A DNA stretch of 64,000 bases, taken from contig CACRSC010000040.1 in assembly GCA_902651635.1 (NCBI GenBank), positions 93,232 to 157,231 of the forward strand, given 5' to 3'. Within the stretch, counting starts at the first letter, position 1. The number at the start of each line of letters is the position of its first letter. The notes beneath the pieces were generated by a model. It had not been told where the DNA came from. It searched no databases and saw nothing but the letters and a program-made list of their open reading frames with translations. Below, piece by piece: positions 42,390 through 54,277 of the stretch. Source of the DNA: Mastigamoeba balamuthi (taxonomy: Eukaryota > Evosea > Mastigamoebida > Mastigamoebidae). A program made the position numbers and the translations under genes.

Positions 42390-44982
42390 TCAGGCGCAGC
42401 TGAGCGCGAACGCGTGTGCAGCCAGAGTGCCGTCGGTGCCGCACGTGAGCATGCAGGGCTCCGAGGGGTGGAAGCTCACCACCCGCGCCTTGCCGCCTGC
42501 ACACAACAACACAGAAAGCGTCAGAGAGGCGGCTGCGACCGCGGGATGCTGGGTACTGGCCGTGCGCACCGTGCAATGCGAGCGACTGCACTCTGCTCTG
42601 CGAGCCGCTGCTGCCCAGCGCCCGCAGGTCCCACAGGGCGACGGGCTCGGGCTCTCCTGGGCAGGCGCACGCGACCAGCGCGCCGTTGCTGTGCACGGAT
42701 GGCTTGCAGGGCCCCCCAGAGCCCTGGGACGGCAGGCGGCAGGTGAGGGTGGGAGTGCGTGCGCAGAGGTGCGCAGAGTACGCACGATGGGGCACGTGGT
42801 TGTGGGCCTCTGACACCTGCGGTCCACGAGCGAGAGCAGGCTGCGCGACCCGTCAAAGGTGCTGACCACGAGGACGTCGGGGCTGGCCGCCACGCCAGCG
42901 ACGTGCGAGACCTGCGGGCGAGCACATACACGTCAGCGAGAAGGCGGAGGGAGCGCACACGGCGCACCGGCGCGGCGAGCTGGGCGACAGGCGAGTGGGC
43001 GCCCGTGTCGAGGCTGAAACTGTGCAGTGCGCCGTCTTCGGAGCCGATGAACGCGAAGTCGCCCGCGTGGCCCACGTGGCAGGAGGTCATGAGGGACGAG
43101 TGCCTTCGCGAGGCGGTGGGCGTGAGAAGCGGAGGGGTTGGAGAACGGGGGGACGAGAGACAAACCACGAGGGGAAGACGGTCGTCTGCGACTTCTTCTC
43201 CTCGGTGTTCCATACAACAACCTCGGAGCCCACGCTCAGGACGCGCTTATCCCCCGTGTTGGGGACGAAGTAGGCCCCTGTCAGGATGCCTGGGCCCTGC
43301 GGCCTGCGCTCCACAAACCTCACCGACACGTCCGTCTGAAACAAAAACGAAGTCAGAACGGAGCAAAGAACAAAAACACAGAGAGCCGTAGAACGGTGGG
43401 GACTCGCACTGCCTTCTCCGAGGCGCGGATGATGGCGATCTTGGGTGTGCTGTCGGGGCCGCAGTCGAGGCCCACGACGCATTGGCCCGACTCGAGCCCC
43501 CAGCAGAGGCTGTGCACGAGCCCCGTGTGCCTCAGCTGCCGCTGCTCCAGCGATCCCTGCAGCACCAGCCCGGCTGCCGCACCCGCGTACGTCAGCAGGT
43601 GCACGCCTCCGCTGGCCGAGCTTGCAGTGGCCAGCGGCACGTGCGGGCTCAGCGCGCACTCGACCGCGTCGTGCACATCCCGCGAGAACTACAAAAAGAA
43701 AACCAGCGGCGACGGAATAATCAGATTCAGATCGGGTTAATAGCGCGCAGCATGCGTACCACGGGCGCTTGAACCGTGATCGTCCCGCACGAGGCAGGGC
43801 CACTCGCGCTGTGAATACGAGCAGCGGCGTCGTCTGCCCGCTGCTCCTCTTCGTCCTCGTCGTCGACCGGCGGCTCCTCGGCGGCGATTTCGCGGAGCTT
43901 GAGGCACTCGGCTGCCAGGAGGGCCTCGGCGTCGTGCAGCTTGGCCGTGTAGCGCTGGACGAGCCTCGCGCAGGCCTTGACGGCCACGCGCTGGATCTCC
44001 ACATCGCGCGCAGAGACGCAATTGACCCGGGCCTCCTTCTGCTCTGCCTGCTCGTGCTGCTGCGGTGCCTCTGGCGATGGCGCCTGCCCGCTGCGCGCAG
44101 CCGAGCTTGCTGTCGTGGCCTCTGCGTCCTCCCGGCGAGGCGGGCAATTGATCTGGGGCTTCGGCTGCTGAGCAGGCGACGCGGGGGCGCCAGGCGCTCT
44201 CTTCATGCCTGCAGCCTGCAGTGCGTGCTGTGCCAGCGCAGGGGGCGTGTGCCTGGCTGGCAGCGGCTGCTCCGCCAGCTCGGCCGTGCCCGCGGCGCAG
44301 TTTGCCGCCTGGGGTGCGCTCTCCAGCGGCCTCAGAGGCCTCGCGGCGCCGCTGCTCGCCCGCCGCTCCTCCCGCGGTGCCGACGCCGTCGACGCAGCAG
44401 TGCGCCGCTGCAGTGGCTGTGGCTCTGCCCTGCCCTGCTGCGGGCGCTGCAGCAGTGCCTGGGGCGTGGCCCTCAGCTCGCTGGGCCCTCTGTGCTGCGC
44501 TCCCTTGGCGTTTGCGTTTGCAGCAGCGCAGCCGCCGGCCTCGTGCGCTCCCCGCAGCGACGGCAGCGCCGGCAGCGCCTGGGCAGCAGCCTGGGCCTGG
44601 GCAGCAGCGGCCTGCATGCGGTGCGCCGTGTGTGGAGGCTGGGCAGGGGCGGGGAGCCTTGCGGCCACGAGTGCAGCCCTGGGGGCGACCCACACGCTGC
44701 GCCTCGAGAGCTCCTGCATCCGCAGCGCCTGCTCCCCCGCTGCCCCGGGGCCCACGGCCACCCGGCGCCCCGCTGCGGGGCCCTGGGGGTGCACGGGGGC
44801 CCTGGGGGAGGCCGCTGGTGCCCCTGGGGCAGCTGCAGAGGGGGGCCTGGGGGCGGGGGCCACGGGGCTGGCCAGGTCGAACACGATGTCGGTTTCCTCG
44901 CGTTTCCTCCTGGGGAGGCGGTGAGGCAGGCGGGAAGCGGGCTGGACGCGCACCGCTTGGGAGGCGGGGAGCAGCCCTCCAT
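42390..44982 (-). CDS. WD40-repeat protein with long Ala/Pro/Gln-rich N-terminus
   Basis: Model: 44954-44982, 43760-44909, 43410-43688, 43169-43335, 42968-43103, about 42835-42911, 42570-42723 and 42390-42496 (about 700 residues). It starts MEGCSPPPKRRKREETDIVF, with a likely nuclear localisation signal. Residues 20-330 are low-complexity Ala/Pro/Gln; a helical stretch (VKACARLVQRYTAKLHDAEA) and an acidic DDEDEEE follow. The rest is a beta-propeller of WD-like repeats: HTGLVHSLCWGL, GHAGDFAFIGSEDGALHSF, HSNGALVACACP...VALWDLR and VSFHPSEPCMLTCGTDG. Intron 5 was placed with donor gtgcgc at 42967 because the alternative would be only 20 nt long. The exact end of exon 6 is not settled. A nuclear scaffold such as a nucleoporin or chromatin factor is possible, but I cannot assign the orthologue. 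Confidence 0.75.
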
Positions 44983-45189
44983 CAGTTGGCGCCAAAACAA
45001 ACTAATTATCACACCCTTGTTCCGCCAGGAATCTCAAGAAGAAACAGACAGATTAGGGTCGTCATTCGGCGTGTGCGTGAGGAGGGAAAGGGAGGGAATA
45101 CGAAACTGCACCCGCGAGCAGCTGTGTTAAGGGTGAGGGAAATATCAGTTCAAAGGTATCTCGTAAACACGCCACATTTCCCAAAGCCT

Positions 45190-47622
45190 TCATTTGTTCG
45201 CGATGAGCACTTTGGCCAGGAGTTCGGCGGGTATCTTTGTAAGGCTGTCTTGGTCTTGCATCAGGGTCGGATAGTCCATCCCCTTGCCTCCAATTTCAAC
45301 TAGAACCTTTACCCAGCTGTCACGCTCCTGTTTCCACTCGGGCTTTTGGCTAGAATGTAGAACATGCTGCTCCACAGCCAGCAGGCATGTGGCTGCATGC
45401 GCAACATTGCACGTTGGAGATCGCATCTCCTTCTCCCAGTACTTGCGCCTTCCCTCTTGGAGCCAGCGCTGGTCTTGTGCCTCGGCCTTAATGGCACACT
45501 CGTAAGCAAAAATGCACGTGTACAGGCCGCTCAGGTCATCCGGTTGGCTCAGTGAGATCTCACCCAGAAACTCGGGCTTGATGCTGTGGTGTAGTTGCAC
45601 CAAACATCTCCACAATACCTGTGATGGCGACGTGTCGCTGTTGTCCTCCGGTTTTGGATCATCACAAACCTGCAGGTCATACATGCCCTCGTGGCCCCAA
45701 CGGTACAAGTTCTTTTGCCCGTTATCCCACTTGACCTTGGGAACGCCGTCAGAGTCAACTGCTGTTACAATGCCCGGGCCACCACCGTCCTGAGTTCCCC
45801 ACTTCCAATCTGGGCCACGCCGCACTCGTTTGCCCACCATAGCCTGTTCCCAAAGGTGTATCAGACTCAAGGTGAGAGAGGTCATCGCACCTTGCAGGAA
45901 GGGTGAGTTGCAAACGAGGAGAGAAACCCCGATCCGACTCTCGCGTCTAACAGTTGAAGGTCGTAGGAATCTTCCGCTCCAAATCGATACAGGTTCTTCT
46001 CAGAGTTGTCCCAGACCACCTTTACCCACCCAGCCGGATCACCGAGGCCATAGATAGTGCCTTGCCCATTCGCACCTTGGTCTTTCCATTTCCAGTCTGG
46101 ACCGCGCACAACGCGCTTTCCCACGAGGTCCTGCAGCGTGTTGACTACTGCCTGCTGTGGCATCACGGTTGGCGATGCGGGCCCTCTCTCTGCTGCACTA
46201 CTGAAGGGCAAAACAAGTAGGTCGTATGCACCATCTGCACCCCAGCGGCAGAGAGTACTTCTACCATCTTCCCAAGCGACGGTCACCCACCCGGGCGTGG
46301 AGTTTTTACTTGGGATGGTTCTGCCCTCTCCATTTCCATCCTACCAGCTTTGAATTCAGCTATCGAGACATGTAGAATAAAGAGAGAATACCTGGTCCCC
46401 CCACTTCCAGTCGCGCCCTCGTCGCACCCGTCTGTTAACTACCATATCTGCAGGGCGCGGCCTGGCCACACGTTCCACGGGTTGATTTCCAGGGGAAATG
46501 CACTCCAAGGGGTGCTGGCTCAGGTGGTACTTGCTGGTGCGGCCCTCGTTCTTACAGTGCTCACACAGGTCATAGTCGAAGCACACTTCACACTTATATC
46601 GCATTCCTGTGATCGGAGTCTTGCCGCAGCAGTCGCACACGACTGAACGACAAGGAGATTAGTGATTATTCACGAGAAAAATGATCTCACTTCCAATGTG
46701 GCAGAGAGGTTGGGACTTATCAGGAGAATGGCCTATCGGGTAGTCGAGAGGAAGCAGACACTTATTGGTGTCAACCTCCTCGAGCTGGACAACACTGATT
46801 CCGTTCAGCACAACAAAGGCAGTCACAACAAACTCGCTGTTGCTCTCCATGAGGACTTCCTCTTCGTTGTCGAAGTGCGAGAGGCCCCGCATCATCCTGC
46901 CCCGTTTCACCTTGATAGAGAAGAACGACCCCCTGGCAAGCGACTTCCCGGTGGTAACGTTAAACCAAAAAATGGATTGTCCATACCTTCATGAATCTCT
47001 TTCCGATTTCCTCCTTGGCTGTTGTTGACGTGAACGAATTCCAGGAAATCTTGTGGCCACGCTGGTAGTGCTCCGGTGCCACAGGGCGGTCAATGCCACG
47101 GAAGACCATCCCTTCGTAGGCGGGGATCTTGCGCAGGGCGACTATCAAGTGCCATATGTAGTGTTTCCATTCGTGGATCTCCTCGCTCCTCTCGCGAAGA
47201 AGTTTGTTCAGGCGCACATACACATTGTCGGGCTTCAGGTGTAGGAGAATGAGTTTTGGGATACAGAGATTCTTCAGAAGAACTGTGTTATGAGCACTTA
47301 CCCCTCTCTGATCCTCTTGAATCTCGTACGTGTAAATGCTGATGCATAGGGCGTCCTCGTGCGTGATGGGGGTGCGATATATTGCCGAATTGTCGACGAA
47401 CTCGCCGCAGTCCTCGAGGATAACATCGAGCATGTAGATCGGTCTCGTGAGCACCCTCAGCGAATCACACACAGGAAGAGGCTGAAAAGGCTGTTGGTGG
47501 ATCTTTGGCGAATTTCAGAATACCTGGAACCCGGCAGGAAAGAGCATCAAGCGAGGAAGGAGCAGCGGAAGGCTGACGCTGTCATCGAACATGCGAGACA
47601 TCAGAGCGCTGTGTGCGGCCAT
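45190..47622 (-). CDS. ADP-ribosyltransferase (R-S-E type) fused to ZZ finger and three MIB/HERC2 domains
   Basis: Exons are 47524-47622, 46987-47481, 46691-46910, 46392-46642, 45891-46340 and 45190-45843 (722 residues, phases consistent). Residues about 40-260 match arginine-type mono-ADP-ribosyltransferases: GMVFRGID (R), SWNSFTSTT (STS) and SHFDNEEEVLM (ExE), with EFVVTAF after it. A ZZ zinc finger follows: CDCC...CEVCFDYDLCEHC...HLSQH. Three MIB/HERC2 domains come next (RRGRDWKWGDQDG, RGPDWKWKDQGANGQG, RGPDWKWGTQDGGG, each ending near YDL). The last 150 residues are helical without a known domain. All three R-S-E elements are kept, so NAD-dependent modification of arginine is plausible. 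ZZ-MIB is the substrate-recognition part of Mind bomb ligases; here it may target the transferase. The acceptor of exon 3 (46910) is the least certain. Confidence 0.85.
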
Positions 47623-48579
47623 CCTCAATTCAGTGGAATTATCTTCTGGCCCACGCTAGTAGCATTTGGCATTTGGGGTTGAATGGAATCGGTCCTTATT
47701 GACGTGGATTGATTCACGTCACATTGTTCCATTCCTTCTTGACGAGGTTTTTTTTCACAGACCCTATTTAAGGTGATCATCTTTTCTTGTGATTCTACAA
47801 TGCATAACAGAATGGCCGCGGCCCAGAAAAATGTGAACAATGATTTATAAATAGATCATGAATGCATTTCCCCCAAATTAGTGACGTGAATCACTGAAAT
47901 CTGTCCACCGGAAAACCACTTCACTCAGAACTTCCTGAAGATTCTGTTAACAGCAGGCTGGTCATACCATCATCCTCCTATACCATCATGCTGCCATCAT
48001 AGTTCCGCACAGATAATATTTTCTGATGAGCATAGTGAAACACCTTTCTACTGTGCACCGAAGGATAAGATATCATATTTGAAAAAAGACATATAAACAT
48101 GCTTGAATGCTTGAAAGAAACCAGACACTTCAATCAAAAAATGCTTGTGTTTGAATTAGAGTGTTAAAAAGAAGAAGCACGAAGAGGAAGAAACTGAGTC
48201 GTTTTTATGCATATCTTATTCCTTTGCACAGTTTGCTCATTCTCATTGTTGGCTCTCTTCAGAATAATCTCAGTCATCTTAATAACATACTGCTGTGATG
48301 GGCAGGAATTCCTCCCAAAAAGGTGTTATCTGCAAGTAGTTTTCGTCTCCGGAAATAAACATGACGTGTGTTGTGATAAGGCCCACTTAAAAATCATCAC
48401 ACAACACAATGTTTATTTCATCTGAATGAAATCAGTATCAATTCACTATTAAATCAATTGATAATTTCAGGACACGCATGTACCCGTGTACCAATTTAAT
48501 CTAAAAATTTAAAACGTTCATTTATCAATTCAATTGCTTATTATAATGCATCAACCTGATAACTTATTTTCGAAAAATT
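47623..48579. other. AT-rich region, no gene seen
   Basis: Composition becomes strongly AT-rich from about 47700. I see no exon with a recognisable domain and no tRNA. It is the left edge of the transposon-relic island. Confidence 0.5.
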
Positions 48580-49050
48580 GCACAGAGTGTCTGGAATGCC
48601 CGGTCTTCTGAGGCCAACAGGCTTCCACCACCCTGGTCTCGTACAATCCACGGGTCTGTGGATGTCAAGGCCATTGACATCTCACGGCCTAGCAAGAAGC
48701 AGGACAAGTTCTACAACGGCAAGTACAAGGGGCACGTGGTGCAGATCCAGGTGGTGGTCAACAACCAGGGCATCCCCATGGACGTTCAAGGGTTGTACGA
48801 GGGAGTTCGCCACGACCTGAAGATCTGGCAGAGCACAGCTCCAGGCATGGAACTGCAAGGGACACGGCTGCTGGCTGACAATGCCTATGTCAGTGTCCCA
48901 AGCAGTGAGCTGCTGACCCCCTTCAAGCACGCCTCTCTGTTTGACTCTGTCAATGGAAGGCGAAGGAGAACTGCACTCAAGTACACCAGGTTCGAATGCC
49001 AGTGGAACCGAGTTCACAGGTGCTGGAGAAGCAGGGTCACAGAGCTTCTT
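48580..49050 (+). pseudogene. Harbinger/IS4-like DDE transposase fragment (DDE_Tnp_4 type)
   Basis: The frame entered at about 48620 reads GSVDVKAIDISRPSKK, then KYKGHVVQIQVVV, GVRHDLKIW, LLADNAYVSV and a basic RRRRTALKYTRFECQ block. The order matches the PIF/Harbinger-type DDE nuclease: VD strand, GxxHD loop, LLAD strand and R-rich helix. No start codon or N-terminal DNA-binding region is present, and downstream the frame continues without similarity. This is a fragment of an inserted element, GC-richer than its AT-rich surroundings. Confidence 0.72.
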
Positions 49051-50914
49051 CAAGGTCAGATGAGCCTGAGCCCGTGGTTTGGTGGAGGCACCTGTCTCGA
49101 GCTCGGTGTGAAACTGCAGGGCCAGGTTGATAACTGTGGAAGTGGGCGAGCTCCTGGGCTTCTGCTTCTTGGTCGGGCTCAGGTCCACAGCCGATGTTGG
49201 CCCAGTGGTGTACAGCTTCACTGCTGCATGAAGGGCAGAGTGGTTTCCTTCTGTCCTCTCGATGCAAACGATCTGTCCACTGAATCGCTGCAGCCTCATG
49301 TGGCAATCTTCTTCGACAATGACCGCACTTGTGTTGCATCTGTGTCTCTCAAAAACACTTTTTTGTACACTTTTAGTGTTTGGTTGCACAATTATGAAGA
49401 TTATGTTATTTTAGCCTATAATTTCATGTGTCTCATTAATAAATGCATGCTAAACTCAGTAAATTGTCAGTATTTTAAAAAGAAATTACATTCCAAAATG
49501 AACAGGAAAAAACCTTGTACTGGGTTTCAGCTGAGTCCAGTTGACTATGGCCCACCTGGACACCCCACCTTCCGGGATTTTGGGAATGTTTCCAAGACTG
49601 TGGTTGATGAAGATCTTTGGCAATCCCAGCTGCTGAGTGAGTCCTATCACCTCTTTCTTGATTTAGATCCCGTTATGAGGAATCTCTTCTGCTGTGGTTG
49701 GTTAGAATATGCAAGTATTGGTTAGAATGTGCAAAGTGATATGCTTTAGTTACTGCTGGACTGCAGTGCATCAGGATACAGGAGGAGCAGCAGTTGCTTG
49801 AGGTAGTCATTCTCTGTATCAGTGATCTTTGCCCTGCTCTCCGTCAGCCTCTTTGCTGTGTCCTGCTTCCTGTCATTCTCCTGTCTCTTCAGTTCGTCTT
49901 TCTTCTTCTTCTTCTCCTTCTTATCTGTCAGCACCCAGAAGGTTGATGATGGTCTCCTTAGCATCTTCGCTAGACTTTCTACTAGAAAAAATATTACTTG
50001 TGATTAAATTCGAAGTAGTATAGGAGTAGTTACAAATCAAATCTATTTCTTATTACAAACATTTCTACAACAACGAATGTAAATACAATGATCTATTGTT
50101 GTTTCATCTACTCTAAATATAATTTATAGCATTACTGTGTACTGTCCCTTCTCTCTCTGGTTTCTATTGCACATAATAAAAACCAATTGTAGATGATGTA
50201 AATCGTGACGTCACTATTTACGTTATCGAAATATCTCAGAAGAGGGATATTAAACCATTTTATAATAAACAGCAGGGATTGCACACGTACCTCTACCAGC
50301 AATTGCACTGAGTCAGTTCTCAGTGGTTGGTAAGTACCTCTCTATCTCTTTGCTTTTTATATAATGAATCTTTTTGCACTTGATTTGTTCTTTCCGTTAA
50401 TATCTATAAAAATTTGTGACATCATTACTTTACGCTTCGTTTTTTTGCATGTGATAAAATATTACGTTGAATCTAATTCACTACTGCATTGCTACTTTAT
50501 GCTGTTCTCACTTACCTTTTTTCTTTCTGTTTATTTGTATATGTTCTTTTAGCAATACTCTGTCCTCCTTCATTCCTCGTCTGTTACTTCCTCTTTGTTT
50601 TTATTGCATGTGATAAAACTGATTGATAGTCTCTTTATTGCAGAGTGCCATCACAATGACCAGTGACAGTACGATATTGTAACTCCATTATGAACTCATA
50701 CTTAGACTATTCATAGCTCATTCCAATCACTCCGATTCACACTATATACATGACCTCGCTACGAACTCACTGCTGTCTTACTGATCTATAACTGCTGCAG
50801 CAACTCCTATAGTCGCCTTCCACTCCCAGCTCCTTTTCATGCCACCGATTATATTCTATCACACGTGATAAATCTACTCCTCTCCAGCTGCTCTTCGGTT
50901 TTGCTCCAATCTGT
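49051..50914. other. AT-rich transposon-relic region
   Basis: Mostly AT-rich sequence with no intact gene. A lysine/glutamate-rich minus-strand frame at 49746-49964 (KKEKKKKKDELKRQENDRK) could be a coiled-coil remnant of an element but has no start context. Repeated (G)CATGTGATAAA words begin at about 50447. Confidence 0.45.
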
Positions 50915-52424
50915 CAATGGCCAGGAAGCTCCAGCTGACCAAGAGCTTGAAGACCACTTCTTTATCTGCCCTGCAGATCATCGAGGAGTTTAGCAACTAC
51001 CTCGTTGCTCTACCATAGTAGTTCCAATGGAAGAGTACCTATCTGATGCCAATCAGCCACAGGGCCATACTACTGTGAACCTGCACCTCGGCTGGTCTCG
51101 CTGCAGCTTCTGGCTCAATCTAGTCTCCAATCTCTTGAGCAAGGGCCATGGCAACAGTGCTTGCCCAGCCTGAAGCTGTTCTACTACATCTGACTCACTG
51201 ACTTCCCCTGGCTCAGGTGTGCTAAGTGCAAGGATGAGCACAGAGTGTGTTCCATCTGTGTTGAGTACTGGGACAAAGTCTGCTATCTCTCTCTCACTCC
51301 CGAGGAACTGATGATGCTATGCACGAACCAGTTCCTCCACCATGCTGACTTCACCCATGAGAGGACATTCGTGGTCCAGGAGTGCAATGCATGCAGGTCT
51401 GACACAGCCAACAGGTGGTGCATTATCATCAATGGCATGACTGCCCGCCCCTAACATTCCGTGCCTTCACTGCAACTACAACAAATGGGGCAACTGCCCC
51501 AGGCCTGGCCTCCTTATAATGGGTGTTCTCGATTACTTCTTCAACCAGGTTTGATATCTCCTCTCCATGTCCGGACTGTGGCCCAAGAACCAGGACCCAT
51601 CAGCACCACACTGCTGCTTCATCTCGTGGAGCACCTGCAGGACAATCCTACCTACCAACCCAGAAGCCTCATCCTCATTCTCGACAACCCTGTCAACCAG
51701 AACAAGAATAATGTCATGTTGGGAATTCTCAGTATGCTTGTGCACTGCAGTTTCCTTGATGAGGTCTTTCTGTACTTCCAGCAGCCTGGCCATACTCACA
51801 ATGACCTTGACCAGTGCTTCAGCAGCCCCTCCAACTACTTCAAGGCAAACAACGTGATGTCCCTCCCAGAGGTCCCTGAGGTCTTCACTTCCTCATGAGC
51901 CAACAGAGAGTTCTTGAGAAGCTTCAGGGTTCAGGTCTCCAAACTCAAGTGTTGCTGCATGCTTGTCAACTACTTCAAGACCTGTCTCATCAACTACTCG
52001 TCTCTCACTGACCTCTTTGGCTTTCACGTATATGAGGTCACGGGCAACAATGATGTCTGTTTTCCCATCTATACTTACTGCCATCACAACTGGAAGAAAC
52101 CGTGGTCCGAGTCCGCCTTCCCATATTTTCTTCGTTCCCTCCAGGCCTTGCTGTTCTGCATCACACTACCGAGTGGGGCTGGTTCATCAAGAAGGACATT
52201 TGCACCTTCCTCACCATAGGCCAGCCTCAGTTCTCTGTTCTGGCTGCAGAGTGGTGACACAATCTTCTCGACCATCCCGATATTCGCATGGTGACTTTCG
52301 TCGACCCAATGATGCCTTTCTGCTTTTCATTTGTTGTTTTTATCACATGTGATTTTAATGTACTTTGTGTGTTATTCCCCCTGATTTCTTTTTCTTCTTT
52401 ACTCTTTTATCACATGTGATTAAA
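50441..52424. repeat. Five dispersed copies of a CATGTGATaa half-site or ATCACATGTGAT palindrome
   Basis: TTTTGCATGTGATAAAAT (about 50443), TTATTGCATGTGATAAAACT (50601), CTATCACACGTGATAAATC (50857), TTTATCACATGTGATTTTAA (52339) and TTTTATCACATGTGATTAAA (52406). All share CA(T/C)GTGAT with flanking T or A runs. They cluster within 2 kb of the element relic. Confidence 0.7.
50915..52250 (+). pseudogene. Relic of a transposon-type ORF with GHTHxDxD domain (DUF7869-like)
   Basis: Several adjacent frames together read like one protein. They include MARKLQLTKSLKTTSLSALQ (50919), HADFTHERTFVVQECNACRS, then LILDNPVNQNKNNVML, YFQQPGHTHNDLDQCFSSPS (51461-51898) and NREFLRSFRVQVSKLK. The DN..NQNKN and GHTHNDLDQ blocks are typical of the DUF7869 proteins encoded by large protist and fungal transposons. 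At least three frame or stop interruptions are present (for example after ITNG-MTARP at 51454), so the gene is dead. Confidence 0.65.
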
Positions 52425-53152
52425 CATGATTTATATTTTGTCTCTAACATTATGTTTCTCTCTCTCTTTCTCTGACTTGTGTTTATCATTTGCAGACTGT
52501 CCAGGATGACCTCGTTTTCGACACCAGCTTCCTGCGCTCAGTGCCTGCCTCCATCACTTCTATGAATCCTGTCTTCCGTCTGTCATGCCCCATTGGTGTT
52601 CACTCCTGCAAGTCCTCTTTTCAGCTTGTCTCGTCTTCCCGTTGTCAGCTGGCAGTGTTCTATGCTGGCATTGAGCAGCATCCTGCCTTCTGTATGGTGC
52701 AGCATATTCACTGCAATCACTTGAACCAGTAGCAGATTGATCCCCATGACATGATGGCCGCTTATGCCAACACCATCTGGGATGTTTGAAGTCTCAGCAG
52801 GTTCAAAGTCATCAGCCGCTCCTTCATCATCATGAGCTTCATGGCAGGGGGTCATTTCCTCTAACACGACAGGGCTGCCTCAATGCTCTGGTGCACTGCA
52901 AGCTCCCATTCTACTCAATGTCAATTCTTTCTACTGCTGTTAAGTTCATCAGGCCATCAGAGTTTGAAACATGGCTCACTCTTCATACACAGGCAATCCA
53001 ATAATTTATTTCTTGTTTTCTTGTTATCTCTATTTGCCTCCGTACAGTGAACAGATCTTCTTTCACTTAGTCTTTTGATTATTTTATTTTTTCACTGTCT
53101 GCTTTTTTCGTTATTTCATTTTATTTGTGTATTGATTGCTCTTATGTTTTTA
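52251..53152. other. AT-rich region flanking the Tc1 element
   Basis: No intact gene. A short frame at 52490-52732 (TSFLRSVPASITSMNP) may be a further exon of the relic element. Contains two of the ATCACATGTGAT palindromes. Confidence 0.4.
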
Positions 53153-54276
53153 CAGCCCTGGCCATAAGTTTGTTAATACTCCCCCAGGTCTAAGATTTGC
53201 TCCCAAAAGCTATTTTTCCGATTTGGGATAAAATTTCCAGATATTTTAGGTTGGCGGAGATATAAATGCATTCTCCGATTGATTTGGGATTGAGATTTTT
53301 GAATTGCGCCACTTTTTAAACATGGTCTTTTTGAGCAAAAAGAAACGCTGAGAGTTGTGGTTCCTCCAGAAGCACAAGCTGGGCCCTCACATGACAGCCA
53401 ATGCCGCGAGCAAGCAGGTCGGGTGCTCTCCCCAGGTCGCCAAGAAGTGGGCCGATTTCGACGGTCCCTCGCGCGCTGTGGACGCCCCTCGCTCTGGCGC
53501 TCCACGCAAAACTTTGGTGCAAGAAGATTCAAAAATCACCAAACTCTCAGAGCAGCATCCCACGGAGTCGTCCGTGGCTCTGGCCGGGCGCCTGAAGAGG
53601 GCTCGGTTTGCTGTCTCTTCACGCACCGTACGGCGCTGTTTGAACGCCGCTGGGCACCGCTACAAGAAGCCGATGATCAAATTTCTCCTCTCGGCACGCC
53701 ACCGTGAAGATCGCAAGATTTTCGCCCAAACTCGGCGGAACCAGAACTGGAACCAGGTCATTTTCACGGATGAGGCGTCCTTCGAGCTCTTTGGCACCCC
53801 GAGGGGAGCATGGCAGTCGAGGTCCCATCCCTATGTGGTGCGCAAAGTCAAGCACCCGGGCAAGGTGCATGTCTGGGGGTGCTTTTCGGCGGAAGGGTTC
53901 GAGCGCCTCTACACGTTCACGTGCAACCTCAATTCCAAGAAGCTCTGTCACATCTACAACAAGGCCCTGCTGCCCAGTGCCAAGAAGATGTTTGGACCCG
54001 CCCCAGGTGGCTGGGTGCTGCAGGAGGACAACGACCCGAAGCACACAAGCAAACTCACCAAGGCCTGGAGGGCCTCCCACAACGTGGACCGCATGGCCTG
54101 GCCAGCATGCTCCCCGGACCTCAACCCAATAGAAAACGTGTGGTCTCTCCTCAAGGCTCGCGTGGCGTTACACCGCCCCTGGAACGTCGAGGGACTGCGC
54201 TGTATGCTGCACAAGGAATGGGCAAGGCTTCCGAAATCTCTCGCCCAAAAATTGGTGGCGGGTATGAATTCGCGCC
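53153..54276 (+). mobile_element. Tc1-type DNA transposon, 3' end missing
   Basis: The left end reads TA then CAGCCCTGGCCATAAGTTTG, which fits a Tc1 terminal inverted repeat after its TA target. The transposase frame follows and the sequence stops at the n at 54277, before the transposase terminus. No right terminal repeat is present, so either the element is truncated or the assembly joins two unlinked pieces here. Confidence 0.85.
53322..54276 (+). pseudogene. Tc1 transposase, DD34E, with early in-frame stop and missing C-terminus
   Basis: The frame starts MVFLSKKKR at 53322 and meets TGA at 53349-53351, then continues in the same frame as ELWFLQKHKLGPHMTANAASKQ. A CGA to TGA change would explain this; translation could restart at the ATG at 53391. 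A helix-turn-helix region with a RRxRSGAPRK-like linker is followed by the catalytic triad: FTDEASF, LQEDNDPKHTS and WPACSPDLNPIEN with 34 residues between the last two. The usual last block (SMxxR...GG) is cut at NSR by the n. Composition matches the GC-rich host. Confidence 0.88.
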
Positions 54277-54277
54277 N
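54277..54277. other. Ambiguous base at a probable assembly join
   Basis: Bases before n belong to the Tc1 transposase; bases immediately after belong to a cyclase exon on the opposite strand, cut in mid-codon at SLRF. Nothing biological marks the junction, so linkage across it should be doubted. Confidence 0.7.

Noticed and set aside
42912-42931. A 20-nt intron (gtgtat...gcag) in the WD40 gene.
   Set aside because: A 56-nt intron with the common gtgcgc donor, the same acceptor and the correct phase fits other introns here better.
48682-49389. A 235-residue minus-strand frame opposite the Harbinger-like fragment.
   Set aside because: It overlaps the DDE motifs on the plus strand and shows no domain or start context; most likely a shadow frame.
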